From positions 8,557 through 72,556 of the forward strand of contig DAOPPX010000008.1 in assembly GCA_035358715.1 (NCBI GenBank): a stretch of DNA of 64,000 bases, given 5' to 3'. Origin of the DNA: UBA8199 sp035358715 (GTDB lineage Bacteria; Verrucomicrobiota; Verrucomicrobiia; Limisphaerales; UBA8199). Of this stretch, positions 26,263 through 35,296 are shown in pieces. Position 1 is the first letter of the stretch. Each line of letters opens with the position of its first letter. The notes below the pieces were generated by a model. That model was given only the letters and a program-made list of their open reading frames with translations. It had not been told where the DNA came from and made no database searches. The position numbers and the translations under genes were made by a program.

Positions 26263-26715
26263 CTAGAACGGCACGTCGTCTTCCTCGGTCGGGCCGGGCT
26301 CGGGTGCCGCCGCAGGAGCCGATGCCGCCGGCACGGCTGCTGCCGCGCGCCGTGTCGGCTCAGAGCCAGCTTCAGCGCGGTTGCCACTGTCGAGGAACTG
26401 GAATGACTCCAGCACTACCCCCAACCGGCTGCGCTTCTGGCCCGTTTGTTTGTCGTCCCATTGATCCAGGCGAAGCCGGCCTTCGACGAGCATCGGACGC
26501 CCCTTTTTCAGATACTGGCCGATGGTCTCGGCCTGCTTGCCGAACGCGTCAATGTCCACAAACGTTACCTCTTCCTTGGCTTCGCCGGTCTCGGTTTTCC
26601 AATTCCGGTTCACCGCCAGCCCAATCTTGGCAATTGCCATGCCCTTGGGCGTGTAGCGCAATTCCGGATCGCGCGTCAGATTACCAACAAGGATGACCTT
26701 ATTAAAGCTTGCCAT
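26263..26715 (-). CDS. ssb: Single-stranded DNA-binding protein
   Basis: The 150-residue protein has the SSB OB-fold pattern (MASFNKVILVGNLTRDPELR, then VNRNWKTETGEAKEEVTFVD), an Ala/Pro-rich linker, and the acidic C-terminal tip EEDDVPF that binds replication and repair partners. Length and layout are normal. It lies 11 bases after rpsF, as in the common rpsF-ssb pairing. Confidence 0.95.
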   Translation of the reverse strand: MASFNKVILVGNLTRDPELRYTPKGMAIAKIGLAVNRNWKTETGEAKEEVTFVDIDAFGKQAETIGQYLKKGRPMLVEGRLRLDQWDDKQTGQKRSRLGVVLESFQFLDSGNRAEAGSEPTRRAAAAVPAASAPAAAPEPGPTEEDDVPF

Positions 26716-26726
26716 ATAGAGATCCT

Positions 26727-27053
26727 TTAAGTGGCGGCGGTGGCTGGTTTTGGCTCCGGAGCGTTGGTGAACAGCACCCGGAAGACTTCCTCATTGCCGG
26801 CGAACCGGCGTTTCAACTGGTCGAGCAGGGTTGGCGGGCCCTGGAAGATGATGTTCACATAGAAGCCGGCGCTCTTTTTCTTATCGGCCGCGCGGGCAAA
26901 GGTCTTCTTGTCCATCTTCTGCACCGTTTCCACCTTCCCGCCCAGTGTGGTGATCTCGGCGGAGATCTTATCAACGGCGTCTTTGACGCCTTCCTCTTTG
27001 CCTGCCACGTCCAGTATGAACAGGCCTTCGTATCGTTTTACTGCGCTTTTCAT
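26727..27053 (-). CDS. rpsF: Ribosomal protein bS6
   Basis: 108 residues with the bS6 pattern (VKRYEGLFILDV near the start, then AGFYVNIIFQGPPTLLDQLK and RVLFT). bS6 binds the platform of the 30S subunit with bS18. A short Pro/Ala/Thr tail ends the protein. The start overlaps the pth stop by 4 bases. Confidence 0.93.
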   Translation of the reverse strand: MKSAVKRYEGLFILDVAGKEEGVKDAVDKISAEITTLGGKVETVQKMDKKTFARAADKKKSAGFYVNIIFQGPPTLLDQLKRRFAGNEEVFRVLFTNAPEPKPATAAT

Positions 27054-27646
27054 TGGTTCCCGGAGTCACCTACGACTCCGTTGAATTGACTCATTGCTTT
27101 CTGTATTCCGGCATCCAGCCAAGCTTCAGCCTGGTCGGACGCCACGGTTATCACTTTATCAACCAGTGCGGCTTCCGTCGAACTAAATCGGCCCAGCACG
27201 TGGCCTGTAATCTCGCGCGCCCCGCTCTGCCGGCCAATGCCGATCCGCTGACGCGCGTATTCGTTAGTCCCCAAGTGCCCTTCGATGGACTCCAGCCCGT
27301 GATGGCCGCCACTGCTCCCGCCCGGCCGCAGCCGGACTTCGCCCAGCGGCAAGTCCGCATCGTCCACCGCCACCAGCAACCGCGCAAGCGGCAGCCGATA
27401 GAACGCCACCACCGCCCCGACGGTTTCGCCGCTCGCATTCATGTACGTCTGCGGTTGGCACAAGAGCACCCGGAGGGCATTCCGTTGTGCCCAAGCCAGC
27501 CGCGCATTGAACTTCTTTTCGTAAGCCCAATCTGCGCGCCAGCGTTCGGCCAGCCGGTCGGCCACCCGGAAACCCGCATTGTGCCGGGTCCGCGCGTAAT
27601 CCGCGCCGGGATTGCCCAGGCCCACAATGAGATACAGGTTCTCCAT
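27050..27646 (-). CDS. pth: Peptidyl-tRNA hydrolase
   Basis: 198 residues. The catalytic region is clear: LIVGLGNPGADYARTRHNAG holds the conserved Asn and His, and VAVDDADLPLGEVRLR and GGHHGLESI hold the conserved Asp and the glycine-rich segment. The enzyme recycles peptidyl-tRNAs released from ribosomes. It sits between rplY and rpsF, a common bacterial order. Confidence 0.93.
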   Translation of the reverse strand: MENLYLIVGLGNPGADYARTRHNAGFRVADRLAERWRADWAYEKKFNARLAWAQRNALRVLLCQPQTYMNASGETVGAVVAFYRLPLARLLVAVDDADLPLGEVRLRPGGSSGGHHGLESIEGHLGTNEYARQRIGIGRQSGAREITGHVLGRFSSTEAALVDKVITVASDQAEAWLDAGIQKAMSQFNGVVGDSGNQ

Positions 27647-27694
27647 GCGGGGGGCTGGTCTGGCCGCCCGGCGCCCGCCGGGCAGCCACCCAAA

Positions 27695-28513
27695 CTACTT
27701 CTTCTTTGGCGCCGCGGGCGCGGCCTTCTTCTCGGCCGCGGCGCTTGGAGCGGCCCTCTCGGCGCCCGGCGCAGCTTTCTCCGCGCCCTTGGCCGGGGCC
27801 TTTTCGGCGCCTTTGGCCGGAGCCTTTTCGGCGCCCTTGGCGGGCGGGGCTCCTTCTTCGCCCTCTTCTTTCTTCTCTTTGATCATCTCCACCTCGCCCA
27901 ACACAGTCTCTGCCGCGGCGGCCGCCTCAGCCGCTTCCTCTTCCTCGGTGCGTGGCGCCGCCACGGCAATGACGGGTATCTGCTTATCGCCGAGGATTTC
28001 GGTATTCACCGGCGCCTGGATCGCACCCAGGTGAATCGCCTGGCCGATCTTGAGGTGGCTGACATCCACGGTGATTTGCTCCGGCAGATCCTTGGGCAAG
28101 CCGCGCACTCTGATCTTGAACAGCACGTGCTCCAGCACGCCGCCGTCAGTTTTCACGCCCTCGGCTTCGCCAACCGTTTCGACGGGCACCTGGATGGTAA
28201 CCTTCTCGTTCTCCGCGACCTCGTGGAAATCCACGTGCAGCACTTTGCCGGTCAGAGGATGGTGCTGGATTTCCTGCACCAGCGCCAGCCGTTTGGGCCG
28301 GGCGTCATCCTGGACGGTCAGGTCCACCAGGAGATTCTCGGAGACAGAGCGGTGAATGAGGTCTTCCATGAACTTGGCATTGACCTCGAGGTTCTGTGGC
28401 GGCGCTTGCCGACCATAAATAACGGCCGGAATCCGCCCGCTCTCGCGCAGGGCTTTGGCTCCCGCGCGCCGGCTCAGCACGCGCGGGGTGGCGTTGAGTA
28501 ATACTGATTTCAT
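27695..28513 (-). CDS. rplY: Ribosomal protein bL25 (Ctc type) with repetitive tail
   Basis: The start is ATG 28513 (MKSVLLNATPRVLSRRAG). The N-terminal domain binds 5S rRNA (ALRESGRIPAVIYG), and a TL5-type beta domain follows (VLHVDFHEVAENEKVTIQVP). From about residue 195 the protein becomes a Glu/Lys/Ala tail with three direct copies of KGAEKAPA or close variants. At 272 residues it exceeds the usual 200 or so of Ctc proteins because of this tail. It lies between prs and pth. Confidence 0.92.
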   Translation of the reverse strand: MKSVLLNATPRVLSRRAGAKALRESGRIPAVIYGRQAPPQNLEVNAKFMEDLIHRSVSENLLVDLTVQDDARPKRLALVQEIQHHPLTGKVLHVDFHEVAENEKVTIQVPVETVGEAEGVKTDGGVLEHVLFKIRVRGLPKDLPEQITVDVSHLKIGQAIHLGAIQAPVNTEILGDKQIPVIAVAAPRTEEEEAAEAAAAAETVLGEVEMIKEKKEEGEEGAPPAKGAEKAPAKGAEKAPAKGAEKAAPGAERAAPSAAAEKKAAPAAPKKK

Positions 28514-28550
28514 TGTCTTTAAACTGTGTTCTACGGCTGCTTCCCAGCCC

Positions 28551-29495
28551 CTAGCTGGTGCGCCCGCCCTTAAATGCAAATAGCGATGTAACCGACGAAT
28601 TACTGTGAATTCGCTTGATGGCTTCGCCCAACAGCGCCGCCACCGACAGCGTGACAACCTTCACGCCGCTGATGGCAGGGCGCAAGACAGTATCAGTTGT
28701 GACTAATTCGTCAATAGCCGATTTGCGCAATCTTTCGATTCCCAGGTCATTGAGGATTGCGTGCGAAACGCAGGCCAGAATCTTCCTGGCCCCCTTGTGC
28801 TTGATCAGCTCCGCCGCCTTCACCAGCGTGCCGGCTGTTTCCGTCAGGTCGTCCACCAGCAAAGCGTCCTTTCCGCGGATCTCCCCGATCACGGCCATGC
28901 TCTCGACCTCGCTGGCGCTCTTGCGCCGCTTGGCTACGATCGCCAGCCCCGCCCCCAGCACCTGCGAATACGCGTAGGCCATCTTGAGCCCCCCGATGTC
29001 CGGGCTCACCACGACCAGATTGCGCAGCCGTTTCCGCTTCAAATACTCATACATCACCGGCGCGGCGTAGAGATGATCCACCGGAATGTCGAAGAAGCCC
29101 TGGATTTGCTGCGCGTGCAGGTCCATCGTCAGGATGCGGTTGGCGCCCGCCGCCACCAGGAGGTTCGCCACCAGCTTGGCCGTAATCGGCACCCGCGGCT
29201 GGTCTTTGCGGTCCTGGCGCGCATAACCGTAGAAAGGCAGCACGGTGGTGATGCGCGCCGCGCTCGCCCGCCGGAGCGCGTCTATCATGATGAACATCTC
29301 CATCAAGTGATGGTTCGTCGGCGGGCTGGTGGACTGGACCACATACACATCTTCCCCGCGCACGTTCTCCTCAATCTTCACGAACGTCTCGCCGTCCGGG
29401 AAGGGCTGGATATGGCACTTGCCCTGCGGGATGCCGATGTAATCGCAGATCGCCTTGGTCAAAGGCTGGTTTGAACTGCCGCTGAAAATCTTCAC
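28551..29495 (-). CDS. prs: Ribose-phosphate pyrophosphokinase (PRPP synthetase)
   Basis: It makes PRPP from ribose 5-phosphate and ATP for purine, pyrimidine, histidine and tryptophan synthesis. I prefer the GTG at 29495 (MKIFSGSSNQPLTKAI), which matches the family start. A TTG at 29522 would add nine residues but lies in the run of T after a hairpin. Signature segments are LPFYGYARQDRKDQPR, MDLHAQQIQGFFD and the PRPP loop ALLVDDLTETAGT. About 314 residues, the normal size. Confidence 0.93.
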   Translation of the reverse strand: MKIFSGSSNQPLTKAICDYIGIPQGKCHIQPFPDGETFVKIEENVRGEDVYVVQSTSPPTNHHLMEMFIMIDALRRASAARITTVLPFYGYARQDRKDQPRVPITAKLVANLLVAAGANRILTMDLHAQQIQGFFDIPVDHLYAAPVMYEYLKRKRLRNLVVVSPDIGGLKMAYAYSQVLGAGLAIVAKRRKSASEVESMAVIGEIRGKDALLVDDLTETAGTLVKAAELIKHKGARKILACVSHAILNDLGIERLRKSAIDELVTTDTVLRPAISGVKVVTLSVAALLGEAIKRIHSNSSVTSLFAFKGGRTS

Positions 29496-29520
29496 AGTGC
29501 GTCTATTCTTAGATTGATGC

Positions 29521-29583
29521 AAAAAACCACCATCCGGTGGGAAAAAGCAGGCCGGACTCTATCAGGCGCCCCGCCGCGTGCAA
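29521..29583 (-). promoter_or_regulatory. prs leader: promoter followed by terminator-like hairpin
   Basis: On the minus strand TTGCAC (29583-29578) and TAGAGT (29561-29556) are 16 bases apart, a fair sigma-70-type promoter. About 15 bases later comes ccacc-ggat-ggtgg (29540-29527) followed by six T (29526-29521), the form of a small intrinsic terminator, all before the prs start at 29495. A terminator between a promoter and its gene suggests attenuation. The stem is only 5 bp. Confidence 0.4.
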
Positions 29584-29641
29584 GCGGAATTCCCCCCGAT
29601 TTCGCTTGATCTCCGCAAAAACCCTGGCATGCTAAACCGTA

Positions 29642-32392
29642 ATGATGTGCCACATAAGTCGGTTCCCGCGCTCGTGGGGACGAAGAATTGGAGGGGCTGC
29701 CTTTGGTCTGTTGTTGGTGCTGGGGTGTCTGCCCTGCGAAGTCACGCTTGCCGGACCGCCAACAGTGCAGGAACTGGTGGACCAGTTCAGCATGACCAAC
29801 TACTTCAACGTCGTCAGCAACAAGCTCTACTCCCGCCAGGGCATGAACCGTGCGCCCGTCCAGGTCGGGGGGGCTCACCACGACTTGTGTCGCGATGCCA
29901 TTTACGATGAGTTCCAGCGGGTTGGACTAAATCCCTACAAAGATCCGTGGTCCTACGTGGATACCACCAACCGCACCACGGTGAATGTCTGTAACATCAT
30001 CGCTGTGCAAGAGGGTGTTCAGAACCCGAACAACGAAATCTACGTCTTTGGAGCCCATTATGACTCCCGTGAGAACCCGGGCGCAGACGACAATGCCACC
30101 GGCGTCGGTTGCGCCCTGGAGACAGCCCGTATCTTCGCGAAATATCACTTCGCCAAGACTATCGTCTTCGCCATCTTCGACAGCGAAGAGCGCTGGGAAT
30201 ATGGCACCGGCAGGCATCGGTTGGGCAGCCTGCGTTATGTGGACCAGCACAGCACCGACAACATCAAAACCATGATTTCCGTGGACATGATTGGCTGGCA
30301 GGCGCCCAGCCCTAACAACAACAAGGCTTACATCTGCGGGCGAACCGCGTCTAACCCCCTCCGTTATGATTTGCAGTCAGCTCTTTCGACCTACGGCGAC
30401 GGCCTCAACGGGGTGCTCTATGGCTCGGACAATATGAGCGATCACTACTCCTTCGCGCAGGCCGGCTTCACCGCGTGCTGTTTGATCGAATACGGCTGGT
30501 CGGGCAATACCAACTATCACAAAGCAGGCGATTACGTGGAGAAACCCGGCTACCTCGATTGGGGCTATCTGGAGAAGATGTGCAAGGGCGTTATTGGCTA
30601 CTATGCCACCCAGCTTCAGCCGGTGGACGTGACCCCGCAAATTCTCTCCCTCGAATCCGGCCTGAGCGGCGGCGCCGTCATCAACGGCCATGGCTTGCCG
30701 CTCTGTCAATACGCCATTGACCTTTGCACCAACCTCATCGCCCCGGATTGGGTCGCGATTGGAACCAACGCCGCTGCACCCGCGGATGGGGCATTCGCCG
30801 TGCTTGACCCGGACGCGGACAACCGGCCCGCCGGATTCTACCGCGCGCGCTTCGTTGCGGGCTACACCGGCGGCCCGGGCAACCCTCCGCAAATCACCAC
30901 GCAGCCGCTGCATCGCGTTGTGGACACCGGCGGGGCGACCAGCTTTGCCGTCTCGGCTTCGGGTGACCCGCCACTCAGCTACCAGTGGCGGCTCAATGGC
31001 AGCGCGATTCCCGGCGCCACCAGCAACCCCTGCGTGATTACCGACGCCGAGTCCGCAGATGCCGGCGACTATTCCGTGGTCGTTGCCAACTACTCCGGCA
31101 GCGTGACCAGCATTGTCGTCTCTCTCACGGTGTATCCGCCACAGACCCTGGCCTTTGCCGATGACCTCGACACCGACACCTCGGCCAACTGGACTGTCAG
31201 CAAGAGCTCCGCCGACACACGATGCACCTTCAACTACGATTACGCCGCCGACGGCATTCCCTCCGCCCCCAATTCGACCGGCGGCACGACGCGCGGGGTG
31301 AAGTTCGAGGCGAACATGGCCAATGGAGCCGTGGCCGCGCTGTCCATGTCGCCCATCGGGCAGAGCTTCGGGGGAGATTACCGCCTGCGCTTTGACATGT
31401 GGATTAACGCCAACGGGCCGTTCCCGCTGGGAGGCACGGGATCCACTGAATATATCACGGGTGGCCTTGGCACCAGCGGCGGACACGTGCAATGGATAAG
31501 GACTGGCAGCGAGGCCGATGGCTACTGGTTTGCGGTGGATGGCGAGGGACAGGCCGTTGACACTTCAACCACCTCTGACTACAGCGCTTATGCCGGCACT
31601 GAGTTGCAGGCGGCCACCAGCGGCGTTTACGCTGCCGGCAACGATTCGACCTCGCGCGGCAACCTCAATGTGTATTACACCACCGCTTTCCCCGCCGGCC
31701 AGACTCCGCCGCTGCTGCAGCAATCCACCTATCCCCAGCAAACCGGCGCGCTGGAAGGAGGCGCGGTCGGCTTCGCATGGCGTGAGGTCATCATCGCCAA
31801 ACGCGGCAACATCGTGGAGTGGTCTATTGACGGTGTGAAGCTCGCCGCCTTCACCAGCGCCTCCGTGACCGACAGTAACATCTTTGTGGGATACTGGGAT
31901 GCCTTCGCGTCCATATCCGACAACTCGGCGCTGAGCTTCGGCCTGGTGGACAACGTGCGGGTGGAAGGGGCCACCAACAGCACGCCGCCGGCGGACATCA
32001 TCATAGACAACCCCGCGGCTACGGTGATGGGGACGTGGACCAATGGTGTCAGTTCTACGGATAAGTATGGCGCAGATTACTTTTACGCCTTCGCCGGGAC
32101 CGGCGCTGGGTACGTCGAGTATCGGCCAAACCTTCAGGCCAGCGGCAACTACCAGGTGTACGAGTGGCACCCCCAGGGAACCAATCGCACGAAGGATGCT
32201 CCCATTGCCATCACCCATAACGGGGGCACGCAGACTGTGACGATCGACCAGCAGGTCGGCGGAGGCCAATGGAACCTGCTGGGCACCTTCAGTTTCTCGG
32301 CCGGCACAGCCGGTTACGTCCGCATCAAGGACAACTTCACCACTGGCATTGTCGTGATGGCGGACGCAATCAAGTTTGTCTATGTGCCTTGA
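29642..32392 (+). CDS. Secreted M28-family zinc aminopeptidase with Ig-like and Golvesin-like domains
   Basis: The start is ATG 29642 or the adjoining ATG 29645. A signal peptide follows (FGLLLVLGCLPCEVTLA). The M28 di-zinc site is complete: HYDS, ADDNATGVG, FDSEER, VDMIG and NYHKAGDYV. After the peptidase (about residue 330) come a linker, an Ig-like domain (TQPLHRVVDTGGATSFAVSA, YQWRLNG, SADAGDYSVVV), a laminin-G-like region and a Golvesin-type C-terminal domain (YVEYRPNLQASGNYQVYEW). It is probably exported and degrades peptides outside the cell. 916 residues. Confidence 0.85.
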   Translation: MMCHISRFPRSWGRRIGGAAFGLLLVLGCLPCEVTLAGPPTVQELVDQFSMTNYFNVVSNKLYSRQGMNRAPVQVGGAHHDLCRDAIYDEFQRVGLNPYKDPWSYVDTTNRTTVNVCNIIAVQEGVQNPNNEIYVFGAHYDSRENPGADDNATGVGCALETARIFAKYHFAKTIVFAIFDSEERWEYGTGRHRLGSLRYVDQHSTDNIKTMISVDMIGWQAPSPNNNKAYICGRTASNPLRYDLQSALSTYGDGLNGVLYGSDNMSDHYSFAQAGFTACCLIEYGWSGNTNYHKAGDYVEKPGYLDWGYLEKMCKGVIGYYATQLQPVDVTPQILSLESGLSGGAVINGHGLPLCQYAIDLCTNLIAPDWVAIGTNAAAPADGAFAVLDPDADNRPAGFYRARFVAGYTGGPGNPPQITTQPLHRVVDTGGATSFAVSASGDPPLSYQWRLNGSAIPGATSNPCVITDAESADAGDYSVVVANYSGSVTSIVVSLTVYPPQTLAFADDLDTDTSANWTVSKSSADTRCTFNYDYAADGIPSAPNSTGGTTRGVKFEANMANGAVAALSMSPIGQSFGGDYRLRFDMWINANGPFPLGGTGSTEYITGGLGTSGGHVQWIRTGSEADGYWFAVDGEGQAVDTSTTSDYSAYAGTELQAATSGVYAAGNDSTSRGNLNVYYTTAFPAGQTPPLLQQSTYPQQTGALEGGAVGFAWREVIIAKRGNIVEWSIDGVKLAAFTSASVTDSNIFVGYWDAFASISDNSALSFGLVDNVRVEGATNSTPPADIIIDNPAATVMGTWTNGVSSTDKYGADYFYAFAGTGAGYVEYRPNLQASGNYQVYEWHPQGTNRTKDAPIAITHNGGTQTVTIDQQVGGGQWNLLGTFSFSAGTAGYVRIKDNFTTGIVVMADAIKFVYVP

Positions 32393-32393
32393 G

Positions 32394-32413
32394 CGGCCGG
32401 GCGCACCCGGCCG
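32394..32413. terminator. Hairpin between convergent peptidase and uppS genes
   Basis: cggccggg-cgca-cccggccg is a perfect 8-bp GC stem with a 4-base loop, immediately after the peptidase stop and 10 bases before the uppS stop. No T run follows, so it may act with another factor or only as a stabilising structure. Confidence 0.45.
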
Positions 32414-32422
32414 GACGCAGGC

Positions 32423-33160
32423 TTACAGGCCTCCAAACCGCCGGTGCCGGCGGTGGTACTCTTCCAGTGCCTCATAGAACTGGGGCCGGCGAAAGTCCGG
32501 CCACAGGGTCGGCGTAACCACCAGCTCGGTGTAGGAAATCTGCCACAGCAGAAAGTTGCTGAGACGCATCTCGCCGCTCGTCCGAATCAGCAGGTCCGGG
32601 TCAGGCAGGTTGCTAGTATAAAGGTGCTGGGCGAAGACCTGTTCGGTGATGTCGGGCGGGTCCAGTTCGCCGGCCTTCACCTTCTGGGCGATGCTGCGCG
32701 CCGCGTCCACGATCTCGGTTCGCCCGCCGTAGCTCAAGGCCATGATCAGCGTGAGGCCGTTGTTTTTCGACAGGGTGGCGATGGATCTCTTCAGGTGTTC
32801 CTGCACGCGTTCCGGCAGCCGGTAAACCTGGCCGATGACTCGAAGCTGCACGTTGTTCTTGTTCAGCTCGGGGGTCTCGGTCTTGAGGTAGTGCACCAGG
32901 TACTTCATCAGCGCGTCCACCTCGTCCTTCGGCCGGTTCCAGTTCTCCACCGAGAACGCGTAGAGCGTCAGGTACTTGATACCGAGTTCCCCGGCTGTTC
33001 GGATGAGGATGCGGGCCGATTCCGCGCCCGCGCGATGACCCTCGATGCGCGGCAAGTGCCGCTGCCGGGCCCATCGGCCATTGCCGTCCATGATGACGGC
33101 CACATGCCGCGGCAGCGAGGCCTTGGCCTGGAGACTGAGCTGCGTCGGCTGGGTGTTCAT
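32423..33160 (-). CDS. uppS: Undecaprenyl diphosphate synthase (di-trans,poly-cis)
   Basis: It makes the C55 lipid carrier for cell-wall and O-antigen units from FPP and IPP. The start is ATG 33160 (MNTQPTQLSLQA), 245 residues. Signatures are VAVIMDGNGRWA, EGHRAGAES, LTLYAFSVENWNRP and the C-terminal LIRTSGEMRLSNFLLWQ. Length is normal. It follows purA by 17 bases on the same strand. Confidence 0.94.
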   Translation of the reverse strand: MNTQPTQLSLQAKASLPRHVAVIMDGNGRWARQRHLPRIEGHRAGAESARILIRTAGELGIKYLTLYAFSVENWNRPKDEVDALMKYLVHYLKTETPELNKNNVQLRVIGQVYRLPERVQEHLKRSIATLSKNNGLTLIMALSYGGRTEIVDAARSIAQKVKAGELDPPDITEQVFAQHLYTSNLPDPDLLIRTSGEMRLSNFLLWQISYTELVVTPTLWPDFRRPQFYEALEEYHRRHRRFGGL

Positions 33161-33177
33161 TCCAACATTCAGCGCCC

Positions 33178-34446
33178 TCAAATCATAATCGTCTGCTCCC
33201 GCCCGGGCCCCACCGACGCGATGGCCAGTTGCGCGCCGCTTAAATCCGCCAGCACCTTGAGATAGGAGCGGGTCTTGCGGGGCAGGTCCTTCCACCGGCG
33301 GGCCTTGTCGGTCGGCGTGCGCCAGCCGGGGAAGTCGGCATAGATGGGGGTGCAGCGGGCCAGCACCTCAACGTCGTTCGGCACGTAATCATAGCACCGG
33401 GCGCCGTCACGATAGCCAATGCAGACTCTGATCGTCTCCAAGGAGTCCAGCCCGTCAATATTCGTCACCGCCAGCTCGTCAATGCCGTTTACCATGCAGG
33501 CGTGCCGCGTGGCGACCGAGTCGAACCAGCCGCAACGGCGCGGTCGTCCGGTCGTCGCGCCGAACTCGCGGCCCAACGCGTGGAGCAGGTCGGCTATCTC
33601 GGCGCTCTCGGTTGGCAGCGGACCCTCGCCAACTCGAGTGGTGTAAGCCTTCATCACCCCGACCACCCGATCCATGCGGTGCGGCGGGATGCCCGAGCCG
33701 GTGCAGGCGCCGCCCGCGGTGGTATTTGAGGAGGTCACAAACGGATAGGTGCCGTGGTCAAGGTCGAGAAATGTGCCTTGCGCGCCTTCGAAGAGGATGT
33801 TAGCGCCCCGCCGCGCCGCCTCATGCAGCAGGATGACCGTGTTGGCAACGAACGGTTTGAGATAATCGCCTGCCTTGCGATACTCGCGGTGGACCCGCTC
33901 AAACGAGAGTGGTTTGGCCCCGAAAGCCCGCAGCACTTCATTGTTTTCCTTGATCTTGAACTGGAGCCGCTGCCGAAAGCGCTCCGGGTTGACCAGGTCA
34001 ATCACACGCAGCCCGGTTCGGGCCGCCTTATCGCCGTATGCCGGGCCGATGCCGCGCTTGGTGGTGCCTATCTTGTTCTCGCCCTTGAGAATCTCGCGCT
34101 GCACGTCCAGCTCGCGGTGGTAGGGAAGGACCAGGTGCGCCGTCTCGCTCAGGTAGAGGTTGTCGCTAACGCGGATGCCCAGCTTGCGCAGCCCCTCGAT
34201 CTCCTCGACCAGGCTCACCGGGTCCACCACCACCCCGTTGCCAATCATGCAGACCTTCTTCCTGTGCAGAATCCCCGACGGCACCAAATGCAGGATGTAC
34301 TTCTGCCCCTTAATGTGCACCGTGTGCCCGGCATTGTTGCCGCCCTGGGTGCGAACTACCACGTCCGCCTGGTCGGTCAGCACATCAATAATCTTGCCTT
34401 TGCCTTCGTCGCCCCATTGGGCCCCCACCAGAATCGTATTGGCCAT
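33178..34446 (-). CDS. purA: Adenylosuccinate synthetase
   Basis: It joins IMP and aspartate with GTP in AMP synthesis. The start is ATG 34446 (MANTILVGAQWGDEGKGK), 422 residues, standard for the family. Signatures are the P-loop GAQWGDEGKGK, NAGHTV, TTKRGIGPAYGDKAAR and FLDLDHGTYPFVTSSN. It begins a purA-uppS unit. A promoter-like sequence followed by a terminator-like hairpin lies in its leader (34505-34607). Confidence 0.95.
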   Translation of the reverse strand: MANTILVGAQWGDEGKGKIIDVLTDQADVVVRTQGGNNAGHTVHIKGQKYILHLVPSGILHRKKVCMIGNGVVVDPVSLVEEIEGLRKLGIRVSDNLYLSETAHLVLPYHRELDVQREILKGENKIGTTKRGIGPAYGDKAARTGLRVIDLVNPERFRQRLQFKIKENNEVLRAFGAKPLSFERVHREYRKAGDYLKPFVANTVILLHEAARRGANILFEGAQGTFLDLDHGTYPFVTSSNTTAGGACTGSGIPPHRMDRVVGVMKAYTTRVGEGPLPTESAEIADLLHALGREFGATTGRPRRCGWFDSVATRHACMVNGIDELAVTNIDGLDSLETIRVCIGYRDGARCYDYVPNDVEVLARCTPIYADFPGWRTPTDKARRWKDLPRKTRSYLKVLADLSGAQLAIASVGPGREQTIMI

Positions 34447-34504
34447 AACTTCAACACACAAATAACCGTCCCGCCGCGGAAAGAGCCGCGCCCGGGTCAA
34501 GCGC

Positions 34505-34607
34505 ACAACAAAAACCCCGAAACGCAAGTTCGGGGACAAGAACACTCGGCTCTTGCGCAAGGAGACTAGGAGTGGCGCGCGCTCGTGTCAATCCCCGATC
34601 GTGTCAA
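34505..34607 (-). promoter_or_regulatory. purA leader: promoter and intrinsic-terminator hairpin (candidate attenuator)
   Basis: On the minus strand TTGACA (34591-34586) and TAGTCT (34568-34563) are 17 bases apart, and a second TTGACA lies at 34607-34602. Downstream, ccccgaa-cttgcgt-ttcgggg (34535-34515) is followed by a T run (gtttttgttg), a clear intrinsic terminator about 60 bases before the purA start. The hairpin loop cttgcg is complementary to cgcaag just downstream of the predicted start site, so an alternative pairing could open the terminator. Confidence 0.5.
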
Positions 34608-34661
34608 TGCCGGATAGTGCCGCATTGCGTTTCCCGCGGCCCTGTGAAACACTGGCCCCCG

Positions 34662-35267
34662 GTGAAACAATGCATCGTAACCCTGGATATGGAGGGAGTG
34701 TTGACTCCCGAGATTTGGATTGCCGTCGCCGAAAAGACGGGCATTAAAGAGCTGCGCCGCACCACGCGCGACGAGCCGGACTACGATAAGCTCATGCGCG
34801 GGCGGCTCAACATCCTCGATCAGCATGGCCTGAAGCTCTCCGACATCCAGCGGGTCATCGGCACGCTGAGCCCGCTGCCCGGGGGGAGGGAGTTCCTCGA
34901 CGAGCTCCGCTCCCTGGTTCAAGTCATCATCCTCTCCGACACGTTCGAGCAGTTCGCCGCGCCGCTGCTGCGCCAGCTCGGCTGGCCCACGCTGCTCTGC
35001 CACCGGCTGGTGGTCGAGCACGACCGTATTGTTGATTACAAGCTCCGCGTGCCCGAGCAGAAGCAAAAGGCCGTCGCCGCCTTCAAGCTGCTGAACTATT
35101 ACGTGATCTCCGGCGGCGATTCCTTTAACGACACCGCCATGCTCAGCGAGGCCCACGTGGGTTTCCTGTTCCGCGCCCCGGACAACGTGAAGCAGCAGTT
35201 CCCCCAGTTCAAAGCTGTCGAGGCCTACGCTGATTTCCTGAAGCTGATCACGGGGGCGATGGGCTGA
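34662..35267 (+). CDS. thrH: Bifunctional phosphoserine phosphatase/homoserine phosphotransferase (HAD family)
   Basis: The start is the GTG at 34662 (VKQCIVTLDMEGVLTP), 201 residues, because the catalytic DxE motif (LDMEG) must be near the start. HAD motifs: D9-M-E11, the SDTFEQF segment (motif II), the lysine region VPEQKQKA and GGDSFNDTAML. ThrH proteins carry Glu in place of the second Asp of ordinary HAD phosphatases, as here. It serves serine or threonine synthesis. It diverges from purA, so the two share their promoter region. Confidence 0.85.
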   Translation: MKQCIVTLDMEGVLTPEIWIAVAEKTGIKELRRTTRDEPDYDKLMRGRLNILDQHGLKLSDIQRVIGTLSPLPGGREFLDELRSLVQVIILSDTFEQFAAPLLRQLGWPTLLCHRLVVEHDRIVDYKLRVPEQKQKAVAAFKLLNYYVISGGDSFNDTAMLSEAHVGFLFRAPDNVKQQFPQFKAVEAYADFLKLITGAMG

Positions 35268-35296
35268 AGCCGGCTGGCCGCGGTGGCCGGCGCGGT

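Noticed and set aside
27053..28501. 482-residue open frame antisense to pth and rplY
   Set aside because: Covers two well-supported genes on the other strand; composition follows their codon pattern.
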